Below are positions 32,623-41,377 of a stretch of DNA of 64,000 nt, in pieces; position 1 is the first letter of the stretch, and every line of letters starts with the position of its first letter. The notes beneath the pieces are model-generated. The model was not told where the DNA came from and ran no database searches. It saw nothing but the letters and a program-made list of their open reading frames with translations. Both the position numbers and the translations under genes were made by a program. Source of the DNA: CAYGZL01 sp964354345. GTDB taxonomy: Bacteria; Chloroflexota; Anaerolineae; Anaerolineales; UBA4823. The stretch spans positions 1 through 64,000 of the forward strand of contig CAYGZL010000151.1 in the NCBI GenBank assembly GCA_964354345.1, written 5' to 3'.

Positions 32623-34185
32623 ATGGATTTCATCCTCCAACACCTGCTTACACTCATTTTGTTTACTCCTGTTATAGCGGCAGTGATCCTCATTCTTTTG
32701 CCCCGCGACCAGGATAACCTGATCCGGTGGACAGCCTTTGTCCTTAGTTTGATCCCCCTTGGGTTATCTGTGGTGTTATGGTTCCGCTTCATCCCAGATT
32801 ACCAAGGCTTCCAATTTCAGGAAACATTTGTTTGGTATGCCGCGATTAATTCCTCATTCCATGTGGGCGTGGATGGCATATCTTTAACGATGGTGCTGCT
32901 TACCACCCTATTGACACCCCTGTCAATCCTGGCCTCATTTACTATCAAGGATCGAGTCAAGGCCTACATGGTCTTATTCTTCCTGCTCGAGATGGGTATG
33001 TTGGGTGTCTTCCTGGCACTCGACCTGTTGATCTTTTTCGTCTTCTGGGAATTCGGTCTGGTACCGATGTATTTCCTGATTAACCAATGGGGCAGTGAGA
33101 AAGGCGAACGGGAGATCTGGGGTGGGCATAAGGTGCCCGCGCGTATCTATGCCTCCTTTAAATTCATGATTTACACCATGGCAGGCTCATTAGGATTGCT
33201 TTTAGCCATCCAAATGATCGGGATTACTGCTAAAACCTTTGACATGCTGGAGCTGTTCAAACAGTGGCCGTCTCTTAGCGGTACGTTGTTAGGTCTGCCG
33301 GTGACTACGGTCAAAGCGATCGCTTTCTGGGCCTTTGCGCTTGCCTTTGCCATCAAAGTACCAGTCTGGCCCTTCCACACCTGGCTTCCTGATGCCCATA
33401 CCGAAGCTCCGACTGCCGGCTCAATGATCCTGGCAGGTGTGCTATTAAAACTTGGCGCTTATGGTTTTTTACGGTTGGTCTTACCTCTTTATCCAACGGA
33501 GGCAAAGTTTTATGCCGGTGCATTGGCAGTTCTGGCGGTTTTAGCGATTATCTTTGGCGCTTTAGCCTCTTTTGGGCAAAATGATTTTAAACGGCTGGTG
33601 GCTTATTCATCAGTCAACCATATGGGTTTTGTAGTGCTGGGCATCGCAGCAGCTGCTTTTGCGGTCGGTACAAAAAACGCTGGCGATGCTCAAATTGCAC
33701 TCAACGGCGCAGTGCTGCAGATGTTTAATCATGGTTTATCCGCGGCAGGCATGTTCTTTCTGGTCGGTGTGATCTACGAACGCACCCACACGCGTAATTT
33801 AAAAGATTTTGGCGGCTTATTTCCGCTGATCCCTATCTATGGTGGCATTTTGATCTTTACTTCGATGGCCTCGCTCGGCTTGCCAGGCCTGAACGGTTTC
33901 GTTTCCGAATTCCTGGTCGTGCGAGGCTCCTGGCCGATCTTCACGTTGTATACCGCTCTGGCAATGATTGGCTTATTCTTCACCGGCGCATATATCCTCA
34001 AAGCGATCAAAATGGTGTTGCACGGACCAGTGAACGAGCGATGGGTCGGGCAGCTAAGCGAAATTACTCCGCGCGAGGTCTTCGTGATTGCGCCATTGAT
34101 GGTATTGATGCTGTGGATTGGCATCTGGCCAACCTGGATTTTGGAAATTATCAATCGTGCAGTGGGTGCTCTTTTCCTGAGGTGA
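32623..34185 (+). CDS. nuoM: NADH-quinone oxidoreductase subunit M, first copy
   Basis: A 520-residue antiporter-like subunit with about 14 helices. All key charged residues are present: TM5 Glu143 (FWEFGLVPMYF), TM7 Lys245 (FAIKVPVWPFH), TM8 Lys276 (GVLLKLGAYGFLR) and the TM12 Glu (GFVSEFLV). So this copy should form a complete proton channel. It is separated by 3 bases from a second NuoM gene. Confidence 0.96.
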   Translation: MDFILQHLLTLILFTPVIAAVILILLPRDQDNLIRWTAFVLSLIPLGLSVVLWFRFIPDYQGFQFQETFVWYAAINSSFHVGVDGISLTMVLLTTLLTPLSILASFTIKDRVKAYMVLFFLLEMGMLGVFLALDLLIFFVFWEFGLVPMYFLINQWGSEKGEREIWGGHKVPARIYASFKFMIYTMAGSLGLLLAIQMIGITAKTFDMLELFKQWPSLSGTLLGLPVTTVKAIAFWAFALAFAIKVPVWPFHTWLPDAHTEAPTAGSMILAGVLLKLGAYGFLRLVLPLYPTEAKFYAGALAVLAVLAIIFGALASFGQNDFKRLVAYSSVNHMGFVVLGIAAAAFAVGTKNAGDAQIALNGAVLQMFNHGLSAAGMFFLVGVIYERTHTRNLKDFGGLFPLIPIYGGILIFTSMASLGLPGLNGFVSEFLVVRGSWPIFTLYTALAMIGLFFTGAYILKAIKMVLHGPVNERWVGQLSEITPREVFVIAPLMVLMLWIGIWPTWILEIINRAVGALFLR

Positions 34186-34188
34186 ACC

Positions 34189-35661
34189 ATGCAATTTCCG
34201 ATATTGAGCGTGATCGTCTTTACTCCGATTGTTGCCGGGCTGTTAATTTTATTGATCCCGTCTGATCGTAAAAATGAAGTACGGGTGGCTGCCCTTGCTG
34301 CTGCGACAATTACGATGCTGATGTCCTTATGGGTATATTTTTCTTACGATATCGCGGCAGGGGGGTATCAGTTTAAGGAGATCTATCCTTGGCTTAAGGC
34401 GCTGGGTATTTCATACCATGTCGGTGTGGATGGGATGAATGCCCCTCTTGTCCTGTTGACGGGTGTGGTGATGTTCACGGGCGTCTTGATCTCTTGGGGC
34501 ATTGAGGACCGGCCGCGCGAGTTCTTCGCCTTTTTGTTTATCCTGGCGACTGGTGTGTTCGGCGTGTTCGTCACACTGGATCTGTTCATGCTGTTCTTCT
34601 TTTACGAAATCGCAGTCTTCCCAATGTACTTGTTAATCTCAATCTGGGGTTGGAAAGTGACACGCGAATATGCAGCGATGAAATTAACCCTCTACCTGTT
34701 TATCGGTTCTGTGGTTGCACTGGTTGGGGCGCTGGCGATGTACTTTACGTCCACTCAGAGAACATTCGATATGCTCCTGCTAGAGAAGGCAGGCTTTACT
34801 TCTCAGTTTCAAATCGCAGTTTTCCCATTTGTCTTCCTGGGTTTCGCAGTTCTCGGTGGCATCTTTCCATTTCATAACTGGAGTCCCGATGGCCATGTGG
34901 CTGCGCCCACTGCGGTCTCGATGTTCCATGCGGGGGTTTTGATGAAACTGGGTGCATTTGCTGCTTTACGTGTGGGTGTCATGTTGCTACCCGAAGGCGC
35001 CAGGTTTTGGATGCCTTACGCCATCTTGTTGACATTAGTCAATGTCGTCTATGGTGCGTTTATCGCCAGCGTTCAAACTGACTTCAAATATGTCATCGGT
35101 TTCTCCTCGGTATCGCACATGGGCCTGGTGCTGATGGGTTTTGCCACCCTTAACCAACAAGGCTTGATCGGTGCGGGTGTACAGATGTTCTCCCATGGCA
35201 TCATGACGGCTCTCTTCTTTGCTGTTGTCGGGATGGTGTACGATCAAGCGCACACACGTGAGATCCCAAAACTGGGTGGTTTCTGGAAAGTAATGCCTGG
35301 AGTGGCATTGGCGTTTATTGTCGGTGGCCTGGTTTCGATGGGTATGCCTGGTTTCTCAGGTTTCATCGCCGAATTCCCTATTTTTCTGGGTTTGTGGCAA
35401 AAATACCCATGGATTGCCATCGTTGGGGCGATATCGATTGTGGTAACGGCAGCTTATATTATCCGAGTTATTGGACGAGTTTTCTTTGGTAAGATGCCAG
35501 AAGAATTTGCCCATCATGTCCATGATGTTACTGTATTGGATAAGATCGCCCTGGGGATTCTCTCGGTAATCTTGATTGGCCTGGGTGTGTTTCCACGCTT
35601 GATGGTTCCCATGGTGGAATCGGGTGTAAAAAATATCATGCGCCTATTGGGAGGTACATAA
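34189..35661 (+). CDS. nuoM: NADH-quinone oxidoreductase subunit M, second copy lacking the TM7 lysine
   Basis: A 490-residue NuoM paralog, clearly diverged from copy 1 and not a recent duplicate. TM5 Glu140 (FYEIAVFPMYLL), TM8 Lys253 (GVLMKLGAFAALR) and the TM12 Glu (GFIAEFPIF) are present. The TM7 segment reads FAVLGGIFPFHNW where copy 1 has FAIKVPVWPFHTW, so the Lys becomes Leu222 and the helix-breaking Pro becomes Gly. Position 3 bases after nuoM-1 and directly abutting nuoN shows it belongs to the complex I operon. It probably sits as an additional antiporter-like module in the membrane arm. Confidence 0.93.
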   Translation: MQFPILSVIVFTPIVAGLLILLIPSDRKNEVRVAALAAATITMLMSLWVYFSYDIAAGGYQFKEIYPWLKALGISYHVGVDGMNAPLVLLTGVVMFTGVLISWGIEDRPREFFAFLFILATGVFGVFVTLDLFMLFFFYEIAVFPMYLLISIWGWKVTREYAAMKLTLYLFIGSVVALVGALAMYFTSTQRTFDMLLLEKAGFTSQFQIAVFPFVFLGFAVLGGIFPFHNWSPDGHVAAPTAVSMFHAGVLMKLGAFAALRVGVMLLPEGARFWMPYAILLTLVNVVYGAFIASVQTDFKYVIGFSSVSHMGLVLMGFATLNQQGLIGAGVQMFSHGIMTALFFAVVGMVYDQAHTREIPKLGGFWKVMPGVALAFIVGGLVSMGMPGFSGFIAEFPIFLGLWQKYPWIAIVGAISIVVTAAYIIRVIGRVFFGKMPEEFAHHVHDVTVLDKIALGILSVILIGLGVFPRLMVPMVESGVKNIMRLLGGT

Positions 35662-37119
35662 GTGACTGGCAATCTCTTTCAATCCTCGATGTTTCTCGCG
35701 ATTCTGCCTGAAATATTATTAATCATTTTGGGTGGAGTGATCCTCATCGTTGACCTGATCTCTTCAAAAGAAAAACGAAATGGTCTTGGTTGGGTTGGGG
35801 CGATAGGACTGGCAATCATCATCTTGTTGAGTCTGTTTGTAGCCCGACCAGGCGCTGCGGCAGTTGAGTCTTGGGGTCGAATGATCCGATTTGATTGGTT
35901 GTCATTCACCTTCAAAATGCTTTTCCTGTTTGGTGCAGCCATCACGTGTTTGCTAGTGATGGATAATGAGCGGCTGGGCCAGCGGGGTGAGTTTTATTTA
36001 CTCCTGTTGGCATCCACCATTGGGATGTGCTTGATGGCGTCCGCTTCCGATTTGATCATGCTGTATCTTGCGATCGAAACCACTTCTATTCCACTCTATG
36101 TATTGGCTGGATTTCTCACGAACGATGACAAGTCGGCAGAAGCCGGCTTTAAGTATCTGCTGTTCGGGGCATTGACTTCTTCGATCATGTTGTACGGTTT
36201 CAGCCTGCTGTATGGCTTTTCTGGGACGACATCTTTATATGATATTGCAGCCAAGGTATCTGCTGGACAGGTGGGTTTGGCGTTACTGGGCAGCCTGGTG
36301 CTCATCTTGATTGGTTTTGGTTTCAAGATTTCGGCGGTGCCCTTCCATTTTTGGGCGCCGGATGTTTATGAGGGTGCACCGACACCCGTGGCAGGTTTTC
36401 TATCCACAGCATCGAAGGCGGCTGGTTTTGCTGTCCTTTTGCGGTTTTTCACAGTTGTTTTTCAAGATAATGCGATTGTTGTGCAATGGGGAGCAATTTT
36501 AGCGGCTCTCTCAGTGGCTACGATGACATTGGGGAACCTGCTGGCTCTGACGCAGAAGAATATTAAACGAATGCTGGCATATTCTTCGATCGCACATGCT
36601 GGTTATGCATTGATTGGTGTGGTGGCGCTGTCTGCAGATGGTCTATCCAGTACTATTTTTTATCTGATCGCCTATATGTTGACGAACCTGGCTGCTTTTG
36701 GCGCCGTGGCCGTGGTAGGACGGCTGATCGGCTCGGATGATATGACGGCCTATCACGGTCTAAGCCGCCGATCTCCTGGTCTGGCATTGATATTACTGGT
36801 TGCCTTACTCTCACTATCTGGGATGCCGCCTCTGGGGGGATTTATCATCAAGTTCCTGGTATTTGCTGCGGCAGTGAAAGCGAATCTGATCTGGCTGGCA
36901 GTGGTGGGTGTGTTGAATTCAATTATCGGCTTATATTACTATATGACAGTGCTCAAGTATGTGTACCTGTACCGGGCTGAAGGTGATGAACAACCTTTGG
37001 CAATCCCCCGCCCGTCAGCGTTGGCTTTAATCATCCTTGTATTCGGGATCATTTTAATCGGTACAGTTTTCTCACCCTGGTATGGCTGGGTAACCAACGC
37101 GGCTGCGGCGATTCCTTAA
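35662..37119 (+). CDS. nuoN: NADH-quinone oxidoreductase subunit N
   Basis: A 485-residue antiporter-like subunit. TM5 has AIETTSIPLYVLAGF, TM7 FKISAVPFHFWAPDVYEGAPTP with its Lys, and TM8 STASKAAGFAVLLR. It starts with GTG on the base after the nuoM-2 stop, so translation is coupled. Last gene of the nuo run; nuoB, C, D, E, F, G and I are absent from the window. Confidence 0.96.
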   Translation: MTGNLFQSSMFLAILPEILLIILGGVILIVDLISSKEKRNGLGWVGAIGLAIIILLSLFVARPGAAAVESWGRMIRFDWLSFTFKMLFLFGAAITCLLVMDNERLGQRGEFYLLLLASTIGMCLMASASDLIMLYLAIETTSIPLYVLAGFLTNDDKSAEAGFKYLLFGALTSSIMLYGFSLLYGFSGTTSLYDIAAKVSAGQVGLALLGSLVLILIGFGFKISAVPFHFWAPDVYEGAPTPVAGFLSTASKAAGFAVLLRFFTVVFQDNAIVVQWGAILAALSVATMTLGNLLALTQKNIKRMLAYSSIAHAGYALIGVVALSADGLSSTIFYLIAYMLTNLAAFGAVAVVGRLIGSDDMTAYHGLSRRSPGLALILLVALLSLSGMPPLGGFIIKFLVFAAAVKANLIWLAVVGVLNSIIGLYYYMTVLKYVYLYRAEGDEQPLAIPRPSALALIILVFGIILIGTVFSPWYGWVTNAAAAIP

Positions 37120-37140
37120 GTCTTGGTAATCGGGTGATTA

Positions 37141-37170
37141 TTGGCGTGAATTTGATGCTTGTGATAAAAT
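37141..37170 (+). promoter_or_regulatory. Candidate promoter of the ATP synthase cluster
   Basis: TTGGCG (37141-37146), 18 bases, TAAAAT (37165-37170). The -10 ends only 9 bases before the ATG at 37180, and no ribosome site is visible, so the first gene could be read from a leaderless transcript. Confidence 0.4.
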
Positions 37171-37179
37171 TCCTGAACT

Positions 37180-37482
37180 ATGGAACCGACTGGTAACCAG
37201 CCAGGTAGAAAAAGTGTGTCTGCTTCCCTTAGCGTGGCTATAGGCGCAGTAGTCGGGCAGGTCGGCTGCCTGACTTTATTAATTGTCCTGGCAGCTTTGT
37301 TCGGTGGGTTATGGATGGATAAACTGTTCGGCACCAAACCATTGATCACCATTGGCTTGATGATCGCAAGTATACCAATCACATTATTCCTGATGTTCTG
37401 GGTAGTTCGTAGAGCGACTACCCGAATACAAGCTACAATGCAGGCTAAACCCGGTCAGCAACCTGGAGGAGACCAGCAGTGA
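37180..37482 (+). CDS. AtpZ/AtpI-family ATP synthase assembly protein
   Basis: A 100-residue protein with two membrane helices (about 29-48 and 56-75) and polar ends. The segment AALFGGLWMDKLFGTKP is typical of the AtpZ/AtpI family, which helps c-ring assembly and may carry Mg2+ or Ca2+. It overlaps atpB by four bases (GTGA). No Shine-Dalgarno is visible. Confidence 0.8.
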   Translation: MEPTGNQPGRKSVSASLSVAIGAVVGQVGCLTLLIVLAALFGGLWMDKLFGTKPLITIGLMIASIPITLFLMFWVVRRATTRIQATMQAKPGQQPGGDQQ

Positions 37483-38462
37483 AAAGGTTTCGGATTTTCG
37501 GGATAGAGATTAAAAATCGTTATTTAGTGCTCATAATTATCGTGTTAGCCTTCCTGGGGGCGCGGGCGTTTGCGCCAGTTCTTCCCCATATTCAACTTCC
37601 GGCTGAAGCCTATACGCCAGACCATCCGTTATTCACTCTACCAGTGATTGGGGATTTCTACTGGACGAATACATTGACCGCCATGGTATTAGCCGACTTA
37701 ATATTAATCGCCATGGCCTTGACAGTACGGCGCGCAGTCCGGAGTGGTAAATTAGTGCCAACCGGAATTGCTGGGGTAATAGAGGCATTGTTGGAGGTTA
37801 TTTATAATTTAACGGAATCGACTGCTGGTCGTTGGGCTAAGAAAATTTTCCCATATTTTGCCACGATCACTCTGCTTGTCCTGGTGGTTAATTGGATGGA
37901 GTTAATCCCTGGGGTTGACAGTATCGGTCTGATTCATCAAGCAAAGAAAGAGGGTCATGCGATTCAAGAGCTCGTGCCAGGTGTCCTGACTACGATTACT
38001 GGCGCCCAAGGCGAGTTCAACGTGATTCCGTTTGTACGCGTACTTTCGACTGATTTGAATTTCACAGTCGCTCTCGCCTTGATTTCCGTTGTCATGACGC
38101 AGGTTTTCGGTGTACAGTCCCTCGGTTCAAAGTATTTTACGAAATTCATTAATGTTGGTGGTGTCTTTAAACGTCCAATTTTTGGCGTCATTGATTTTGG
38201 CGTGGGATTATTAGAGTTGGTTTCAGAAATTTCGAAACTACTCTCATTTTCCTTCCGGTTGTTTGGCAATATCTTCGCTGGATCAGTACTGTTATTTGTG
38301 ATCGGTACCTTGGTACCGGTTTTTGCACAATCGGTTTTCTTGCTTTTAGAGTTCTTTGTGGGATTAATTCAGGCGGTCGTTTTTGGCATGCTCACGATGG
38401 TGTTCATGTCGCAGGCGACGGCTGGTCACGGCGAGCAGGGCGAACACGCTGAAGCTCATTAA
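37479..38462 (+). CDS. atpB: F-type ATP synthase subunit a
   Basis: A 327-residue membrane subunit forming the proton half-channels. The essential Arg is in SFSFRLFGNIFAG, and the last helix is FVGLIQAVVFGMLTMVFMS. A hydrophobic N-terminal helix precedes a loop of about 50 residues. Starts with GTG overlapping the previous stop. The tail is rich in His and acidic residues. Confidence 0.96.
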   Translation: MKRFRIFGIEIKNRYLVLIIIVLAFLGARAFAPVLPHIQLPAEAYTPDHPLFTLPVIGDFYWTNTLTAMVLADLILIAMALTVRRAVRSGKLVPTGIAGVIEALLEVIYNLTESTAGRWAKKIFPYFATITLLVLVVNWMELIPGVDSIGLIHQAKKEGHAIQELVPGVLTTITGAQGEFNVIPFVRVLSTDLNFTVALALISVVMTQVFGVQSLGSKYFTKFINVGGVFKRPIFGVIDFGVGLLELVSEISKLLSFSFRLFGNIFAGSVLLFVIGTLVPVFAQSVFLLLEFFVGLIQAVVFGMLTMVFMSQATAGHGEQGEHAEAH

Positions 38463-38513
38463 TTTATTACGTCTTATACAGGCAATATTACGATGGAGGC
38501 TTAGGAGATAACC

Positions 38514-38741
38514 ATGGATGTCGCAGCAGCAAGACTCATCGGAGCGGGTTTGGCGATGATCGGTACGATTGGCGCAGGTTTGGGGATTGGTGTGCTGGTA
38601 AATGGCGCAGTTCAGGGCATTGCCCGCAATCCCGATGCAAGTAGTAATGTCCAGACGAACATGATCCTGGGGATCGCTTTCGCCGAGGCAGTTGCGATTT
38701 ACTGCCTGGTGGTTGCGCTTCTGATCCTCTTTGTCGGCTAA
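38514..38741 (+). CDS. atpE: F-type ATP synthase subunit c
   Basis: A 75-residue hairpin of two helices. Polar loop ARNPDA, and Glu58 in GIAFAEAVAIY as the ion-carrying carboxylate. The residue after Glu58 is Ala, and the Gln and Ser/Thr of sodium-type c subunits are not in place, so proton coupling is likely. Helix 1 is glycine-rich, as in normal small c-rings. Confidence 0.97.
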   Translation: MDVAAARLIGAGLAMIGTIGAGLGIGVLVNGAVQGIARNPDASSNVQTNMILGIAFAEAVAIYCLVVALLILFVG

Positions 38742-38785
38742 AGAGCAGGTACCAAGAGAGTAATTTAGGTTAATAGGAGGAAGCC

Positions 38786-39523
38786 TTGGAACAACTTGGC
38801 CTAAACTTGGGATACCTGCTGGTGCAGGTTTTCAACTTTTTGATTATTTTTTTAGTCCTACGCGCCTGGGTGTTTGGCCCAATCATGGGTTTGCTGGAGA
38901 AACGGCGCCAGACTATCGCTCAAGGCCTGAAAGATGCTCAAACCGCTGCCGAAGCGCGCGCGAATGCAGAAAAAGACGCACGTGAAATCCTGGCTAAAGC
39001 GCAGGTTGAGGCTGCCCAAAAAGTAAAAGAGGCAACTGAACGCGCCGAGGCCGCAGGTCGCGAAGTGATGGCGCGCGTCGAAGCTGAAGCTACAAAGGCG
39101 CGAGAGGCTGCCCTGGCTGAAGCCGCGCTCGAACGGGAGCGTATCCTGGGTGAATTACGCGGCCAGGTGGCGGCTTTGTCAATCGCCGCGGCGCAGAAAC
39201 TGGTCGGCGAGTCGCTAGATGAGCAGCGTCAACACGCTTTGCTGCAGGAGTTTTTCTCAGGCGTTAAGTCTGGTCGAGTGGTTGTCCTGGAAGGGGCAAG
39301 TTTGAGTGGTGCGACGGCGGAAATTACCAGTGCGTTGCCATTGACAGCGGCAGAAAAAGATAGTGTTCGACAGGATGTCTTATCGAAAATTGGTAGCCAG
39401 GCGACAGTGACTTTCCGTGTTGATCCCACCATTCTGGGCGGTTTGGTGATCCGGGTCGGCGATAAGGTACTGGATGGATCGGTCTCCGGTCAGTTGGAAA
39501 GTTTACGCCAAAACCTGCGTTAA
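38786..39523 (+). CDS. atpF: F-type ATP synthase b subunit fused to the C-terminal part of delta
   Basis: A 245-residue peripheral-stalk protein. Residues 8-28 form the membrane anchor. About 35-160 form the long charged b helix rich in Ala, Glu and Arg. Residues about 175-245 match the C-terminal domain of delta (PLTAAEKDSVRQDV, then DPTILGGLVIRVGDKVLDGS). The N-terminal helical domain of delta, which normally caps F1, seems absent, since the whole fusion is too short for b plus complete delta. The start is TTG with AGGAGG upstream. atpA, G, D and C do not follow; the next gene is murE. Confidence 0.88.
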   Translation: MEQLGLNLGYLLVQVFNFLIIFLVLRAWVFGPIMGLLEKRRQTIAQGLKDAQTAAEARANAEKDAREILAKAQVEAAQKVKEATERAEAAGREVMARVEAEATKAREAALAEAALERERILGELRGQVAALSIAAAQKLVGESLDEQRQHALLQEFFSGVKSGRVVVLEGASLSGATAEITSALPLTAAEKDSVRQDVLSKIGSQATVTFRVDPTILGGLVIRVGDKVLDGSVSGQLESLRQNLR

Positions 39524-39721
39524 ACAAACTTACTAAAAAGTTTCTCTCTAAGGAGGCTGACTTCCGGAGTCATTCTGGCCAGGGATATCCCGATGCGGAT
39601 GTATTCCTGGTGGGCAATGACCTCGGAAGTCTTGATTCATGGATTCGAACGAGGAATGGCTTTCCTTTGTACGCCGTAACCCATATCTAGTCGCAGCGTG
39701 ATTGCATCCTTATCTGTGGCC

Positions 39722-41359
39722 ATGTCGCATTCCTTAACCAAATTACTTGCCGAAGTACCGGGGATCTTGAGCATCTCTGGAGAAGGAGCGTCGGGTCAAT
39801 CCGATGGTTATGTGATCAATGGTGTTGTCTATGATTCGCGTCAGGTTCAGCCGGGCAATTTGTTTGTCGCTCTGCTGGGAGGCATGACGGATGGTCATCG
39901 TTATATCGCCGATGCAATCCAGCGGGGGGCTTGTGCAGTCGTTGGCATGCAATCTCTCGGTGAAATGCCGGTGCCGTATGTGCAGGTGCAGGACAGCCGC
40001 CAGGCATTAGCCTGCTTATCGGCGGCATATAATGACTTTCCGGCGCGTCATTTGATGGTAGTTGGCGTAACGGGTACGGATGGGAAAACGACGACAACCA
40101 ACCTGATCTATTCAATCTTACAGGCAGCCGGTCTACGTACTGGCATGATTTCAACGGTAAACGCCATTATCGGCGAACGGGTGTTGGATACAGGTTTTCA
40201 TGTGACAACCCCAGAAGCCCCCGATGTACAGCGCTACCTGGCTGAAATGGTCTCATCTGGTTTAACGCATGTAATCCTGGAAGCGACTTCGCATGGTCTG
40301 GACCAGCATCGCGTCTCAGCTTGCGAGTTTGATCTGGCGGTGGTGACCAATATCACCCACGAGCATTTAGATTATCATGGAAGCTTCGAGGCTTATCGGT
40401 CAGCCAAGGCGCGCCTGTTCAGTGGTTTGGCAGATACTGTAGGTAAATCCTCGAAACCACCACGCGGGGCGGTATTAAACCTGGATGATCCTTCCTATGA
40501 ATATCTCTCGGGAGTAGTTCCTGCCGGAATACCTCAAATGAGTTACGGCATCCGTGGCGCAGAACCGTCGTTTAAATTCGACACCTTAGAAAAATTCAAT
40601 GGCATTTTTGCGCAACACATTCAATACAATCGTACAGGCTTGAATTTTGACGCCATCCAATGGGTAGATGGAAAGCCTGTAGATTGTTTGCCCATCACCA
40701 GCCGGCTCATAGGTAATTTTAATGTTTCAAACTGCCTGGCTGCCATCACGACTACCCGGGGACTTATGGATTTAGCTACAATTAGCGTTCTGGAAGGGAT
40801 ACAGGCAATGCCCGGAATCCCGGGGAGAATGGAAATAATGGATTCAGGTCAGGATTTCACTGCAATCGTAGATTTTGCACACACTCCCAATGCTTTACAA
40901 CGTGTATTGGCAGCCGTCCGCCAAATGATCCAGTTGCAGGAAAAACCTGGCCGTGTGATGGTTGTGTGTGGATCAGCCGGTCTGCGCGACCGCCAAAAGC
41001 GACGCATGATAGCTGAAATCGCGGTTGAGTTTGCGGATGTGGCAATATTTACTGCAGAAGATCCTCGCACCGAGTCGTTAGCGGATATCCTGGCAGAAAT
41101 GGCACGCGGTGCAAGCGCGCGCGGTGGTATTGAAGGACAGAATTTCTGGCGCATACCTGATCGTCGTGAAGCTTTACGCTATGCGGTGCATTCAGCACAA
41201 CCAGGCGACCTGGTGATTGCCTGTGGGAAAGGGCATGAGCAGTCCATGTGCTTTGGGACGGTCGAATATCCCTGGGATGATCGGATTGCACTTCGCGCCG
41301 CGATAGCTGAGCGTCTCGGCATACCTGGTCTGGCGATGCCAGTCCTGCCCAGCGTATAA
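39722..41359 (+). CDS. murE: UDP-N-acetylmuramyl-tripeptide synthetase (MurE)
   Basis: A Mur ligase of about 545 residues that adds the third (diamino) amino acid to UDP-MurNAc-Ala-Glu. N-terminal UDP-binding domain (VVYDSRQVQPGNLFVAL), ATP-binding domain with GVTGTDGKTTTTNLI, TTPEAPD and ATSHGLDQHR, and C-terminal domain with VDFAHTPNAL and the site EDPRTE. DAP-adding enzymes usually have DNPR here. The Arg is kept but the first residues differ, so the amino acid could be DAP or ornithine. ATG 39722 gives the usual N-terminus (SLTKLLAEVPG); a GTG at 39698 is also open. No clear ribosome site. The preceding 198 bases hold nothing I can name. Confidence 0.92.
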   Translation: MSHSLTKLLAEVPGILSISGEGASGQSDGYVINGVVYDSRQVQPGNLFVALLGGMTDGHRYIADAIQRGACAVVGMQSLGEMPVPYVQVQDSRQALACLSAAYNDFPARHLMVVGVTGTDGKTTTTNLIYSILQAAGLRTGMISTVNAIIGERVLDTGFHVTTPEAPDVQRYLAEMVSSGLTHVILEATSHGLDQHRVSACEFDLAVVTNITHEHLDYHGSFEAYRSAKARLFSGLADTVGKSSKPPRGAVLNLDDPSYEYLSGVVPAGIPQMSYGIRGAEPSFKFDTLEKFNGIFAQHIQYNRTGLNFDAIQWVDGKPVDCLPITSRLIGNFNVSNCLAAITTTRGLMDLATISVLEGIQAMPGIPGRMEIMDSGQDFTAIVDFAHTPNALQRVLAAVRQMIQLQEKPGRVMVVCGSAGLRDRQKRRMIAEIAVEFADVAIFTAEDPRTESLADILAEMARGASARGGIEGQNFWRIPDRREALRYAVHSAQPGDLVIACGKGHEQSMCFGTVEYPWDDRIALRAAIAERLGIPGLAMPVLPSV

Positions 41360-41377
41360 TGAAACGTCTTCCTACAA

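Noticed and set aside
39593..39679. A 28-codon frame (starting MRMYSWW) between atpF and murE
   Set aside because: No ribosome site at the right distance and no similarity I can recognise; the gap also shows no remnant of atpA.
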